Shown: positions 22,729 to 30,850 of the stretch, piece after piece | How the letters are laid out: the number at the start of each line of letters is the position of its first letter | Numbering within the stretch: position 1 is the stretch's first letter | Source: Aculops lycopersici | Lineage: Eukaryota > Arthropoda > Arachnida > Trombidiformes > Eriophyidae | Direction of reading: 5' to 3' | DNA: 47,351 nt | Assembly: GCA_015350385.1 (NCBI GenBank) | Contig: WNKI01000001.1 | Location: 3,455,835-3,503,185, forward strand | Translations under genes and position numbers: made by a program | The notes under the pieces: generated by a model | The model's database searches: none | Told to the model about the DNA's origin: nothing | What the model saw: only the letters and a program-made list of their open reading frames with translations

Positions 22729-24013
22729 AAATGATACTACTAACGGCCCGCAATTGGGACTTGGCCACAACACTGTGAGTGTAAGGCAGAGCACCACCAC
22801 CAACAGCAACAGCAAGCTAGTGACGACGAGCTGGCGGTTGACTGGCTGGCCGGCTTCTGGGGGCCAGTTGGCGAGCGAGAGTAAGCGGAAGTGGCCAGCG
22901 CCAAGCGACCGGAAGACTTTGGGACAAACCAAATGTCGCCCGCAGTGCAGCTCGCCAGTCGGTCATTCGGTTGGCGGTTTGCCTACTTCCAAAACTTCGA
23001 TGGCTAACCGCTTCCTTCTGGCAAGACGACGATCAATTAATCAACTATCTTGGCGCCACTCGCTCGCTTGCTCGCCACAAAGCCAGACGAGGCGAAACGC
23101 TTCACAGGCACACAACTTCGCCTTTACGTTCGCTGCGAACTCTCCTCTGTTGGCCGACGAGCTTGACGCTGGCTTTCTGGTTGGCCGGAAACGGAAGTGG
23201 CACTTGCCAAGTTTGCGTCACAAGCCAGTTCCTTTGGTTGGATGGCAATCGATTTGGTCCTTGCTTCCGATTCGCCAGTTGGGCAGCCAGCAAATCGGAA
23301 GTTGAATTCAAGTGACAGGCCAACATTCTTCTTCAGTTTCTCGTTGGCCTGCTTTCCTGTGTGTCAAACGCGTGCCCTAGGAAACTCAAGGGAAACTGCA
23401 AAAGTCATGCTGTTTGGTGGTCGGGACAAAACGATGATGCAGCAGTAGCATTGGTGACTGCTATGTGATTCGATGCCGAGCAAGAGATTGGAGCTTCTCC
23501 CTCTCTCTTTCTCTCCTTCGTTCGTGATACAAATTTCAAATAAATAGCCGGAACAAGATGATAAGTTTTTTCTTGTTGTTTGGTCCCTTAACCAGTAGGA
23601 AACATACAAGAGAAACTCGAGTTGCTAGCTTGCAAGTGTCACTTTAACTTAGATTGAATGTCCAACTCAACGAGAATTTTGATCGCTCTTCTCTCTTGAG
23701 AGGAGTTTTGGACTCTGACAGGTAAAAAGGGGAAAAGGTTGTTCTTTTTTCAGTTTTGTTTTCACTGTCGCAAAATCTTGAGGCGCCACCTCGAGTTTGG
23801 TGCGAGCAACAGGAAATGGAAACAATGAAATCGCGAGATAATTGAATAGATTGCTACTTCTAGCAAAATCAACGACACAACCAATCGACTCGCTTATCAT
23901 TACCATTATTTGACTGATTAGCCTCTTGGGCAATCACGTCACATGGACCCAAAATGGAGGCGCAATTTCAACGGACGCTTCGGCGCAAACAAAACAAAAG
24001 TTTGTAACAATCT

Positions 24014-24043
24014 GCCGTCCGGCCAACAAAACGGCCGAACGGC
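24014..24043. repeat. 11-bp inverted repeat with one mismatch, 8-nt loop
   Basis: GCCGTCCGGCC (24014-24024) faces GGCCGAACGGC (24033-24043) across AACAAAAC, with ten of eleven pairs formed. Confidence 0.65.
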
Positions 24044-24515
24044 GAGAGATAAAAGGCAAACTCGCCGCCCATTGAGAGAAGTGAACGAAATACAGTAAAT
24101 CACACTAAGTCACTTGGGCCATTTGAGTTTGTTTTGCTTTAGTTGTTGTTCTTTTTCTCTTTGGAAACTCGAGTCAAATGAGCAGCAGCAGCAGCGATTT
24201 AAATTTGGCCAACTTGCTCACAAGGAGACACATGACATGGGTTACTCCAGAATCCAGTAAAAAGCACATGAAATCTCATCTACTCGTCGAGACGACAACA
24301 AAATTGTAGGTCTCTAAGGCTTCTTTTGGATATTTGACGAATTATTGAGGCTTCAAGCTTTATCCGCTCCATAGAGAAAGCACAGGGCCGAAAAATACTC
24401 AAAAAACCCTAGAAACCCAAGAAAAACGCCATAGAGTGGGGTGCGCGATTGGAATTTTGATCTTATTTATCTCGTAACTGGGGTAAAAGAAGCAAGAAAC
24501 GATTTCACATAAAAC

Positions 24516-24532
24516 TCAGCTCGGTGAGCTGA
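24516..24532. repeat. 7-bp inverted repeat, 3-nt loop
   Basis: TCAGCTC, GGT, GAGCTGA. It lies about 90 bp upstream of the 5' LTR, in the compositionally distinct flank. Confidence 0.6.
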
Positions 24533-24614
24533 ATCGATTGATGTATGACTTGCCCAGATCCAAGCTGAACATAGTCATGTGTTTCCTTGTCAGTCGTACC
24601 AAGCGAAGCTAAAT

Positions 24615-24619
24615 CATTA
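24615..24619. repeat. 5' target-site duplication (CATTA)
   Basis: CATTA directly precedes the 5' LTR and is repeated exactly after the 3' LTR at 30846-30850. Five base pairs is the usual duplication for Ty1/copia integrases. Confidence 0.95.
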
Positions 24620-24729
24620 TGTTGGGATCAAGCTCAACATCTGCCCAATCCATTAAATAAAGAGCGTCGAGAGTTTCCATCACACACTTCGTGTGCAACG
24701 GAAACCCTCGATCAGTACACACCCTAACA
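24620..24729 (+). repeat. 5' LTR, 110 bp
   Basis: It begins TGTTGGG and ends CCCTAACA. It contains AATAAA at 24656-24661 within a TTAAATAAA string that could serve as TATA-like element and poly(A) signal. Downstream lies a symmetric hairpin: CGAGAGTTTCC faces GGAAACCCTCG with one mismatch, enclosing CACAC, TTC, GTGTG. It is identical to the 3' LTR by base-by-base reading. Confidence 0.97.
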
Positions 24730-24740
24730 TGGTAGCAGTG
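24730..24740 (+). other. Primer-binding site for initiator tRNA-Met
   Basis: TGGTAGCAG directly abuts the LTR and is complementary to the 3' end (CTGCTACCA) of metazoan initiator tRNA-Met; the match breaks at the tenth base. That tRNA is a common primer for copia-group elements. Confidence 0.8.
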
Positions 24741-24880
24741 TAAGCGATTAAAAAGATCATCAAAAAAAAAAAATTTTGCGTCCCAACGTTAAATTTCCAT
24801 AGACAATCTTAAGGTTTTATTATTTTAGTATATCTCGCCAATTTCTTGGAGTTTTATTATCCTTTTTGTTTCGACTTTAG
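24740..24880 (+). other. Possible leader intron (speculative)
   Basis: A donor-like GTAAGC starts at 24740 within the primer-binding site. A pyrimidine-rich acceptor-like TTTTTGTTTCGACTTTAG ends at 24880, 18 nt before the start codon. Splicing here would shorten the leader of the subgenomic transcript. This is inference only, since unspliced RNA is needed for replication. Confidence 0.25.
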
Positions 24881-24898
24881 CTGAGTAACCTCGCCAGG

Positions 24899-25708
24899 AT
24901 GTCAAACAAGGATCAAGTCATTCAAGATATCAGTCGTGGCGCTGATCAAGTACAAGTGAGCCTGGCCAATCTGACCAAACTCACCATGAAGAATTTTGAG
25001 GATTGGAAGTGGTTGATGAGAAACTATTTCGAGGCTACAGGCCTTCTGGAATGTCTCACAATCAAAGAGATCACCGATAGATCCAAAGAGTTGAAAGCCC
25101 TGAACATTCTCGGGCAAAGTTTATCCGTGGAGATACGCAAGAAACTACTGCACTGCAGGACTTCTTACGATCTCTACTCCGGTATTGAGAAGATTTTTGA
25201 AAGTACGTCAGCCTATAGATGCACTGAACTGCATCTCAAGCTGAGAGGCTACAAGTTTACCCCTGGCAAGATCAACCAGGGCATCGCCGAGGTACAGGAC
25301 ATCTTAAGTGAACTGAGTTCCTTGGGAGATAAAGTCACCAAGGCGGAAGAGGAGGCAATCCTACTGTACGCTCTTCCTGAGTCTTATCGTGTATTCAAGA
25401 GCGTGTGGCGTGGTCGCCATGCCAGCGACAGGACAATTTCCAATCTCATCGAAGGGATTAAAGCAGAGGTAGTTGACGACGAAGCTGTCAACAAATTGGA
25501 GGACAGAGCGCTCCTCACCAAAACAACAGCCGGTAAGAAGAAATTCGACGGAGAGTGTAATTATTGCAAGAAAAAAGGTCATATGGCCAAAGATTGTTAC
25601 AAACTCAAGAAGAAGAAAGAACAGGAGAATGCAGCCAAGGAATCAAACACGTCAAAGGACTCTGATAGACATAGTTCGTCAGACAAATCTGGTACTTATG
25701 GCAAGACC
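24899..25708 (+). other. Gag region with CCHC zinc knuckle
   Basis: Residues 1-270 form the copia-type capsid/nucleocapsid precursor. A helical capsid-like part (DWKWLMRNYFEATGL near 35-49) is followed by a CX2CX4HX4C knuckle (C220, C223, H228, C233; bases 25556-25597) in a Lys-rich context that should bind genomic RNA. Confidence 0.9.
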
Positions 25709-28700
25709 GTAAGTCACATGGCCTTGGAAACCAAAGTCAAACTTACTTCGACCCAATGGATCGCTGATAGCGGTGCCTCAAGGCACATGACCCCCCATTT
25801 GGAGTGGTTTCATTCTTTCGATCGTTTCGACCAACCAACCGAGATTTGGCTCGGTAACGACGAGAAGATATTGGCCATCGGCGCTGGCGACATTGAAACA
25901 ACCACTGGAACAATCAGTCAGGTTTATTACGTACCTGAGTTGGCTGCAAACCTGTACTCAATCTCGTCGGCATCTAAACGCGGGATTAAGGCAGTCTATG
26001 ACAAAAATGCAGTGTCTTTGTACAAGGACAACGAATTGATTATGAAGGGGAATCTAATCGAAACCATTTATATTTTCGACTTCAAGGTCCGAACCGAATT
26101 CGAGAGAGTCTGTGCCGCCCGCACCAAGGATGAATGGCACAAGATACTCGGTCATGTCTCACCCAAAGCAGTCGACTCTATCATTAGATCTGGAGCAATA
26201 TCGGGTCTCAAGATAGCGAGTGAACAAAAGCGCGACTGTGTGGATTGTGGACTCAACAAACAGCATGAAAAGAGTCACCCAACACGCACTACCCCCAAGT
26301 CCCAAATACCAGGTGAGGTCATACATATGGACACAGTTGGCCCTTTCAGCACATTGTCCCTAGGAGGAAGCAAGTACTTCGTTTTGGCCAAGGATGAGGC
26401 CTCATGTTATCGACTTGTCTCTTTCGTTGGATCGAAGTCTGCCATCCCGCTGAACCTCAAGAAGATGATTCAACTAGGCAAACTCCAAACTGGTGAACTA
26501 GCTCGTGCCATTTTCACTGATAATGGCACCGAGTTTTGTAACTCTCAAGTCAAGGAATTTTGTGATGAAAACAACATTATTCACAATACATCCGTTGCCT
26601 ACACACCGCAGCAAAACGGTTTTGTAGAAAGAGACATCCGGACCGTCGTTGAAGCAGCTCGCACGATGCTCAATGCATCCAAAATGAAGGTTCAATTGTG
26701 GGCAGAGGCAATTAGCACAGCAGTATATGTGCTAAATAGAGTACCTAGAGGTTCATCAGTTACACCTTTTGAGCTTTGGTTCAAGAGGAAACCATCTGCG
26801 GAGCACCTTCAAGTCTTTGGTAGCCGAGTTGTCGTGAAAACTCCCAAGGTGAGACTATCTAGTAAGTTCCAAGAAAGAGGGGCAATCAAGTACTTTGTAG
26901 GCTACAGTGATCGAGACTTTAACTATCGGATTTACGATCCAATTGATGAGTCGGTAAGGATTGAGTGCAATGTCAAGTTCATAAGATCGGATGTGGAGCT
27001 CCCACCCGTTGTCGAACCCGAAGACGACAATGAGGAGCCACTGACCTTCCTGGTCGAGAATCTTGAGCTACCAGTTGACAACATAGCTGAGATTTTCGGT
27101 AATCCGGAGGATGACCTTGAGGGAGATGAGACAATGGATCAAGAAGATACGCAAGCACTCGAAGAAGAGCAGCCAACATCCAATAGAACCAGTTTAATTC
27201 CAGTACCAGTACCGAAGAATTTGCTAATCGACGGGGAACCGCCGAAAATCCTCAATCACAGGCTAAGACGACGCCACGAACAAGCTAATCTTACAATAGC
27301 CGAAGAACTCGAAGATCCAACCAACTATCGGGCTGCAATGACGCGACCTGATAAAGACCAATGGCTCGAAGCCATGAGGGAGGAGATGGCCGCTATGGAC
27401 AAGGCCAAGGTTTGGATTCTGGTAGAGAAACCAAACGACTGCAATATTATAACAAACCGATGGGTTTTTAAGACGAAGAAGAGCGAGGCAGGAATACGTT
27501 ATCGGGCGCGATTCGTTGCTCGAGGCTACTCTCAAATTCCCGGACTGGACTTTGGCGAGACCTATTCACCAGTCGCGAATATGATGTGCGTGAGGCTCTT
27601 GTTGGCCTACGCGTCTATGCTTCGACTCAATATTAAGCAGTTCGACGTCAAGACTGCTTTTCTTTACGGCAGTCTCGACGAGGAACTATTCATGCATCAG
27701 CCCGAAGGCTTCGATGACGGCAGTGGCCGAGTCTGCAAACTACAGCGCAGTTTGTACGGTTTGAAGCAATCTCCACGAATGTGGAATAGGAGATTTTCTG
27801 ACTTTATTGGCTCTCTAGGTCTCAAAACATCAACACATGATCATTGCATATTCTTCCGCACAGAGCCATCTAAATTGTTCATCGTGATATACGTCGATGA
27901 TGGACTCATCATAGCGGAAGATAAGGAACAAATCAACTTGGTTATGGAGAAACTCAAATCTCAGTTCGAGATACATGAGGTTGACTGTACCAACTTCCTG
28001 GGTTTCCAAATTAAGATTGACCAAGACCAGCGAGTCTCAATACATCAGCAAGCATACATTAAGAAGTCATTGGCCAAATTTGGAATGGATTCTGCCACTC
28101 CTGTAGAGAATCCATCTACAATCAACGAGCCAATCAAGAATAACAATCCACTCCCAGCAGAAGTTCCCTATCGAGAGGCAATTGGAAGCCTAACCTGGGC
28201 GGCTAACATTACGAGGGTCGACATCTCATATATTGTCAACAAACTCAGTCGTCAAGTAGCCAATCCCACCCAAGATGACTGGACAGCAGTCAAGAGAATA
28301 ATGCGGTATTTAGTTGACAAACAAAATTTTGGACTAACTTACGAGGATGGTGACCAGAAGCTGGTCGCCTATTGTGACGCCGACTTCGCCGGTGACGAGA
28401 GCAGGAAGTCCACAACAGGGTATGTAATTTTGTTTGCGGGGGGACCAATTTTGTGGAAAACCCAGAGGCAAACCATTGTGACACTCTCGTCCACAGAGGC
28501 GGAACTTGTGAGTCTTTGTACTCTTATAAGAGAGTTGATGTGGATTAGAGGTCTTTGTCGTGAACTTGATATCATTAGCAGCGAGCCAACTCAAGTTTAC
28601 TGCGATAACATGAGTACGATTAGAATAATCGAGAGTGATGCCAGTTCTCAACGAACAAGACACCTGGGCGTCAAGGCGGCGTATAGCAGAGAACAGATCA

Positions 28701-30718
28701 AGGAAAAAGAGATAAGAGTGAGCCACGTGAGTACGAGTGAGCAGCTAGCTGACTTGCTCACCAAGCCCATGGTCACTAACAAATTCATTAATAATCGCAA
28801 CAAGCTAATGGTACTGTTGAGCATCATTACTTGTCTCTGCGTCCAAGCTGGCGCAATTGTTTTTGAGAACACACGACCTGTTCTCTGGGTACCCAGCCGT
28901 TGGTACATCGACGACGGCGTTGTTTTCTATGACCTGCTCGTCCATTTCAAGAATACCTGTGATGTTTTGCATCCGGACAAGATTCAAGACGCTAAATTAC
29001 AATTCCAGAGGGGATTCAATCTCCAACCAAACCTAGGCACTCGTATCCAGCAGGTGCCACAAAATGGATTAATGTCAACATTCATGAATCAAGTACCACA
29101 ACAATACATGGACAAACCAAGGAACAAGCGACAGGCACAGCATCAAGCTGTTGGCCATATTCAAGTCCCACGACCATCATCTCAGATCACTTCCGACATT
29201 CAGAAAGCTCTGACAGTCAATCTCTATTCCGAGTGCAATCGGCTATACAGTGAGCAAATTGTCGCTCAACTTCGAGAATTGGCGAACAAAAGAAATGATT
29301 GTGGTGCAGATGATTTGATGCAAAAGAGGTCAATCTCCTCAATAGCCAAAACAACTTTCCAACTATTTTCCAAGACGCTAGATATTAGTGGCACTGTTAA
29401 ACAAGTAGTTATTACCTGTATAACCAATTTGATAATCAAGTGGATCAACAGAATTGATCCCAGATCAGAAGAAAATATTATGCAGAGGAAGTTGGAACAC
29501 CTTCAACGGGAATCGTCAAGGCACGATTTGCATTTCGAGACAAGCAGACGAATCCATAGCGACATTATTGACACGATTCAAGCGTTAAAGAGTGACATAG
29601 TTGAAAACCAAATCGCGACCAAATATCTGACCTCGGTCATTCCCCATGTGTCTTGGGCATCCACACAATTGCAGTTGTCGATTGCTCAAGCAGCTGGTCA
29701 CTTGCGGGGAATCATAGACGAGGCAAGTTTTTGCCGAGTGTCAGTTGACGATGTGGTAGCACTATTTAACCTCACGGAGATACAAGGTATAAATAAGAGG
29801 GAAACTCGAATAGAAGCTATCGAGTATCAAGAACCCTCTATTCTTCATATGATTTTCAGCGTTCGAACAAAATCTCCTCATGCAGAAGTGTATGTAGTAA
29901 ACGCTTTCAACTACTTTGAGAACCTAACCGAAACGCCAGTCTGGATGCAGTACGACGGCGCCAGACTCATGATGTTCAACAAAACAAGTAACTGCATGAA
30001 GGAAGTGAGCCACCCAGTCGATAGTGCAATAAGGGACACTTGCACAAAGAAAGATTATGTTGACCCCAACCTCTCAAGATGGAAACCAACTGAAGTTGAC
30101 AATATTTATGCTTTCAATAATACAATCCAAATCAAGGAGAGTTTACACTACAATTATGTTTATTGCTTCCCACACCATATTGTAGTGAACAACAATTCAG
30201 TCCCATGTCCGCCCAATGTTTTCCGACTTCACTATCTCATTCCCTTTGAGATCCCAGCGGCTGATCGTGTCCACTACCCTGTCTACAGGATGAGAAATAT
30301 GACCACTATTGCGATTGACTCCATCAATCTTGGCCACTTTCAAATGGGAAGCGAAGTGGTGGACCTGCACAAATGGTATATGAAGATCCAACGCCTCACA
30401 CAAGAGAATACGAAACTCAAGTCAACGGCTAGTCTGGTTGATTTTAGTGGTCAAGGCCATGGACACATACTATTAGTTTCAATCACTATTCACTTATTAT
30501 TAACAGTTACATTAATATTCTGCATGCGACGCGGGCCCAACTTATTAAATCAAATGCATGAGATGACCAATCTCCGATCTAACACACAATCGCATGCCCA
30601 GTCACAATTAAGCCAGCTCCGAGACGATAGCTCCACAGCCACAACATCAGTTGATCTAGGGGACAGGTCAATCAACATTACGTATAACAATCCCAAGGTG
30701 ACACCAAGAGTTATCTAG
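24899..30718 (+). CDS. Copia Gag-Pol-Env-like polyprotein, single frame
   Basis: This 1939-residue polyprotein supplies every activity for retrotransposition. In order it shows a copia-type Gag (1-270) with a zinc knuckle, an aspartic protease (D290-S-G), a pre-integrase HHCC motif and integrase (D478, D541, E577), reverse transcriptase (D916, YVDD at 998-1001), RNase H (D1160, E1200, D1236) and an envelope-like segment from about 1291 to the end. The ATG at 24899 is the first start codon giving the full frame, and Gag homology begins at once after it. No stop codon or frameshift separates the parts. Typical copia polyproteins run about 1,400 residues and end just after the TKP-like motif found here at 1288-1290; the extra 640 residues are the envelope-like part. 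Cleavage by the element protease is expected for Gag and Pol. How Env is released is unclear. Confidence 0.96.
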   Translation: MSNKDQVIQDISRGADQVQVSLANLTKLTMKNFEDWKWLMRNYFEATGLLECLTIKEITDRSKELKALNILGQSLSVEIRKKLLHCRTSYDLYSGIEKIFESTSAYRCTELHLKLRGYKFTPGKINQGIAEVQDILSELSSLGDKVTKAEEEAILLYALPESYRVFKSVWRGRHASDRTISNLIEGIKAEVVDDEAVNKLEDRALLTKTTAGKKKFDGECNYCKKKGHMAKDCYKLKKKKEQENAAKESNTSKDSDRHSSSDKSGTYGKTVSHMALETKVKLTSTQWIADSGASRHMTPHLEWFHSFDRFDQPTEIWLGNDEKILAIGAGDIETTTGTISQVYYVPELAANLYSISSASKRGIKAVYDKNAVSLYKDNELIMKGNLIETIYIFDFKVRTEFERVCAARTKDEWHKILGHVSPKAVDSIIRSGAISGLKIASEQKRDCVDCGLNKQHEKSHPTRTTPKSQIPGEVIHMDTVGPFSTLSLGGSKYFVLAKDEASCYRLVSFVGSKSAIPLNLKKMIQLGKLQTGELARAIFTDNGTEFCNSQVKEFCDENNIIHNTSVAYTPQQNGFVERDIRTVVEAARTMLNASKMKVQLWAEAISTAVYVLNRVPRGSSVTPFELWFKRKPSAEHLQVFGSRVVVKTPKVRLSSKFQERGAIKYFVGYSDRDFNYRIYDPIDESVRIECNVKFIRSDVELPPVVEPEDDNEEPLTFLVENLELPVDNIAEIFGNPEDDLEGDETMDQEDTQALEEEQPTSNRTSLIPVPVPKNLLIDGEPPKILNHRLRRRHEQANLTIAEELEDPTNYRAAMTRPDKDQWLEAMREEMAAMDKAKVWILVEKPNDCNIITNRWVFKTKKSEAGIRYRARFVARGYSQIPGLDFGETYSPVANMMCVRLLLAYASMLRLNIKQFDVKTAFLYGSLDEELFMHQPEGFDDGSGRVCKLQRSLYGLKQSPRMWNRRFSDFIGSLGLKTSTHDHCIFFRTEPSKLFIVIYVDDGLIIAEDKEQINLVMEKLKSQFEIHEVDCTNFLGFQIKIDQDQRVSIHQQAYIKKSLAKFGMDSATPVENPSTINEPIKNNNPLPAEVPYREAIGSLTWAANITRVDISYIVNKLSRQVANPTQDDWTAVKRIMRYLVDKQNFGLTYEDGDQKLVAYCDADFAGDESRKSTTGYVILFAGGPILWKTQRQTIVTLSSTEAELVSLCTLIRELMWIRGLCRELDIISSEPTQVYCDNMSTIRIIESDASSQRTRHLGVKAAYSREQIKEKEIRVSHVSTSEQLADLLTKPMVTNKFINNRNKLMVLLSIITCLCVQAGAIVFENTRPVLWVPSRWYIDDGVVFYDLLVHFKNTCDVLHPDKIQDAKLQFQRGFNLQPNLGTRIQQVPQNGLMSTFMNQVPQQYMDKPRNKRQAQHQAVGHIQVPRPSSQITSDIQKALTVNLYSECNRLYSEQIVAQLRELANKRNDCGADDLMQKRSISSIAKTTFQLFSKTLDISGTVKQVVITCITNLIIKWINRIDPRSEENIMQRKLEHLQRESSRHDLHFETSRRIHSDIIDTIQALKSDIVENQIATKYLTSVIPHVSWASTQLQLSIAQAAGHLRGIIDEASFCRVSVDDVVALFNLTEIQGINKRETRIEAIEYQEPSILHMIFSVRTKSPHAEVYVVNAFNYFENLTETPVWMQYDGARLMMFNKTSNCMKEVSHPVDSAIRDTCTKKDYVDPNLSRWKPTEVDNIYAFNNTIQIKESLHYNYVYCFPHHIVVNNNSVPCPPNVFRLHYLIPFEIPAADRVHYPVYRMRNMTTIAIDSINLGHFQMGSEVVDLHKWYMKIQRLTQENTKLKSTASLVDFSGQGHGHILLVSITIHLLLTVTLIFCMRRGPNLLNQMHEMTNLRSNTQSHAQSQLSQLRDDSSTATTSVDLGDRSINITYNNPKVTPRVI
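25754..26038 (+). other. Aspartic protease domain
   Basis: WIADSGASRHM at residues 287-297 is the copia protease active site, with D290 catalytic. It should work as a homodimer that matures the polyprotein. Confidence 0.9.
26126..26968 (+). other. Integrase domain
   Basis: An HHCC zinc-binding region (H414, H419, C447, C450) precedes the catalytic core with HMDTVGPF (D478), FTDNGTEF (D541) and QQNGFVERD (E577). The last two acidic residues are separated by 35 positions, the DD35E pattern of active retroelement integrases. All three catalytic residues are intact. Confidence 0.95.
27410..28138 (+). other. Reverse transcriptase domain (RVT_2 type)
   Basis: Residues about 838-1080 carry NRWVFKTKK, ARFVARGYSQ, FDVKTAFLYG (D916), SLYGLKQSPR and YVDDGLII (D1000, D1001), all typical of copia polymerases and unbroken. 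Confidence 0.97.
28346..28768 (+). other. RNase H domain
   Basis: Residues about 1150-1290 show YCDADFAGD (D1160), TLSSTEAE (E1200), VYCDN (D1236) and the C-terminal QLADLLTKP with D1285. It degrades the RNA strand of the hybrid. Ordinary copia elements stop shortly after this point. Confidence 0.93.
28769..30715 (+). other. Envelope-like glycoprotein region fused to Pol
   Basis: Residues 1291-1939 look like a type I viral fusion glycoprotein. A hydrophobic signal segment (1303-1318, after M1304 within MVLLSIITCLCVQAGA) starts 13 residues after the RNase H TKP motif. Basic cleavage-type sites follow at 1408-1411 (RNKR) and 1475-1477 (QKR). After the second comes a hydrophobic stretch (about 1478-1516), then a charged helical, possibly coiled-coil segment (about 1523-1580). 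N-X-S/T sequons occur at 1624, 1675, 1694, 1740, 1765 and 1800, with several cysteines between. A single transmembrane segment (1857-1875) precedes a basic CMRRG stop-transfer and a tail of about 60 residues. I cannot assign the glycoprotein family by eye. The layout resembles class I fusion proteins, but classes II and III are not excluded. Confidence 0.8.
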
Positions 30719-30754
30719 TTGAGCTTGAGGGGGGATGTTGGGATCAAGCTCAAC
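30718..30754 (+). repeat. 10-bp inverted repeat bracketing polypurine tract and LTR start
   Basis: GTTGAGCTTG (30718-30727) pairs perfectly with CAAGCTCAAC (30745-30754) inside the LTR, leaving the polypurine tract and LTR terminus in a 17-nt loop. Confidence 0.85.
30727..30735 (+). other. Polypurine tract
   Basis: GAGGGGGGA lies directly against the 3' LTR, nine bases after the stop codon, where plus-strand DNA synthesis should be primed. Confidence 0.92.
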
Positions 30755-30845
30755 ATCTGCCCAATCCATTAAATAAAGAGCGTCGAGAGTTTCCATCACA
30801 CACTTCGTGTGCAACGGAAACCCTCGATCAGTACACACCCTAACA
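30736..30845 (+). repeat. 3' LTR, 110 bp
   Basis: Identical to the 5' LTR. Its AATAAA (30772-30777) is the probable poly(A) signal of the element transcript, with the hairpin arms just downstream. Confidence 0.97.
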
Positions 30846-30850
30846 CATTA
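30846..30850. repeat. 3' target-site duplication (CATTA)
   Basis: It matches 24615-24619 exactly. Confidence 0.95.

Larger units (their letters stand above)
17583..24614. other. Non-coding stretch up to the retrotransposon
   Basis: No gene is supported. It contains two copies of a 17-bp palindrome-containing motif (18490-18506, 19004-19020), GA repeats (19484-19502, 21356-21373), a TTG tract (22478-22518) and hairpins at 18548-18569, 22705-22728, 24014-24043 and 24516-24532. The last 350 bp before the LTR lack microsatellites and read unlike the neighbourhood, so they may be an unrelated older repeat. Open frames up to 183 codons (22754-23305, +) overlap rival frames and show no domain. Confidence 0.55.
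24620..30845 (+). mobile_element. Complete Ty1/copia LTR retrotransposon with envelope-like domain
   Basis: The 6226-bp element has identical 110-bp LTRs starting TG and ending CA, CATTA duplications on both sides, a tRNA-iMet primer-binding site, a polypurine tract and one unbroken 1939-codon frame. The domain order Gag, protease, integrase, reverse transcriptase, RNase H (integrase before reverse transcriptase) defines Ty1/copia and excludes Ty3/gypsy and BEL/Pao. The frame continues past RNase H into an envelope-like protein, an arrangement uncommon in copia elements. Zero LTR differences and an intact frame indicate recent insertion and possible activity. Whether it makes particles or spreads between cells cannot be told from sequence. 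Confidence 0.97.
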
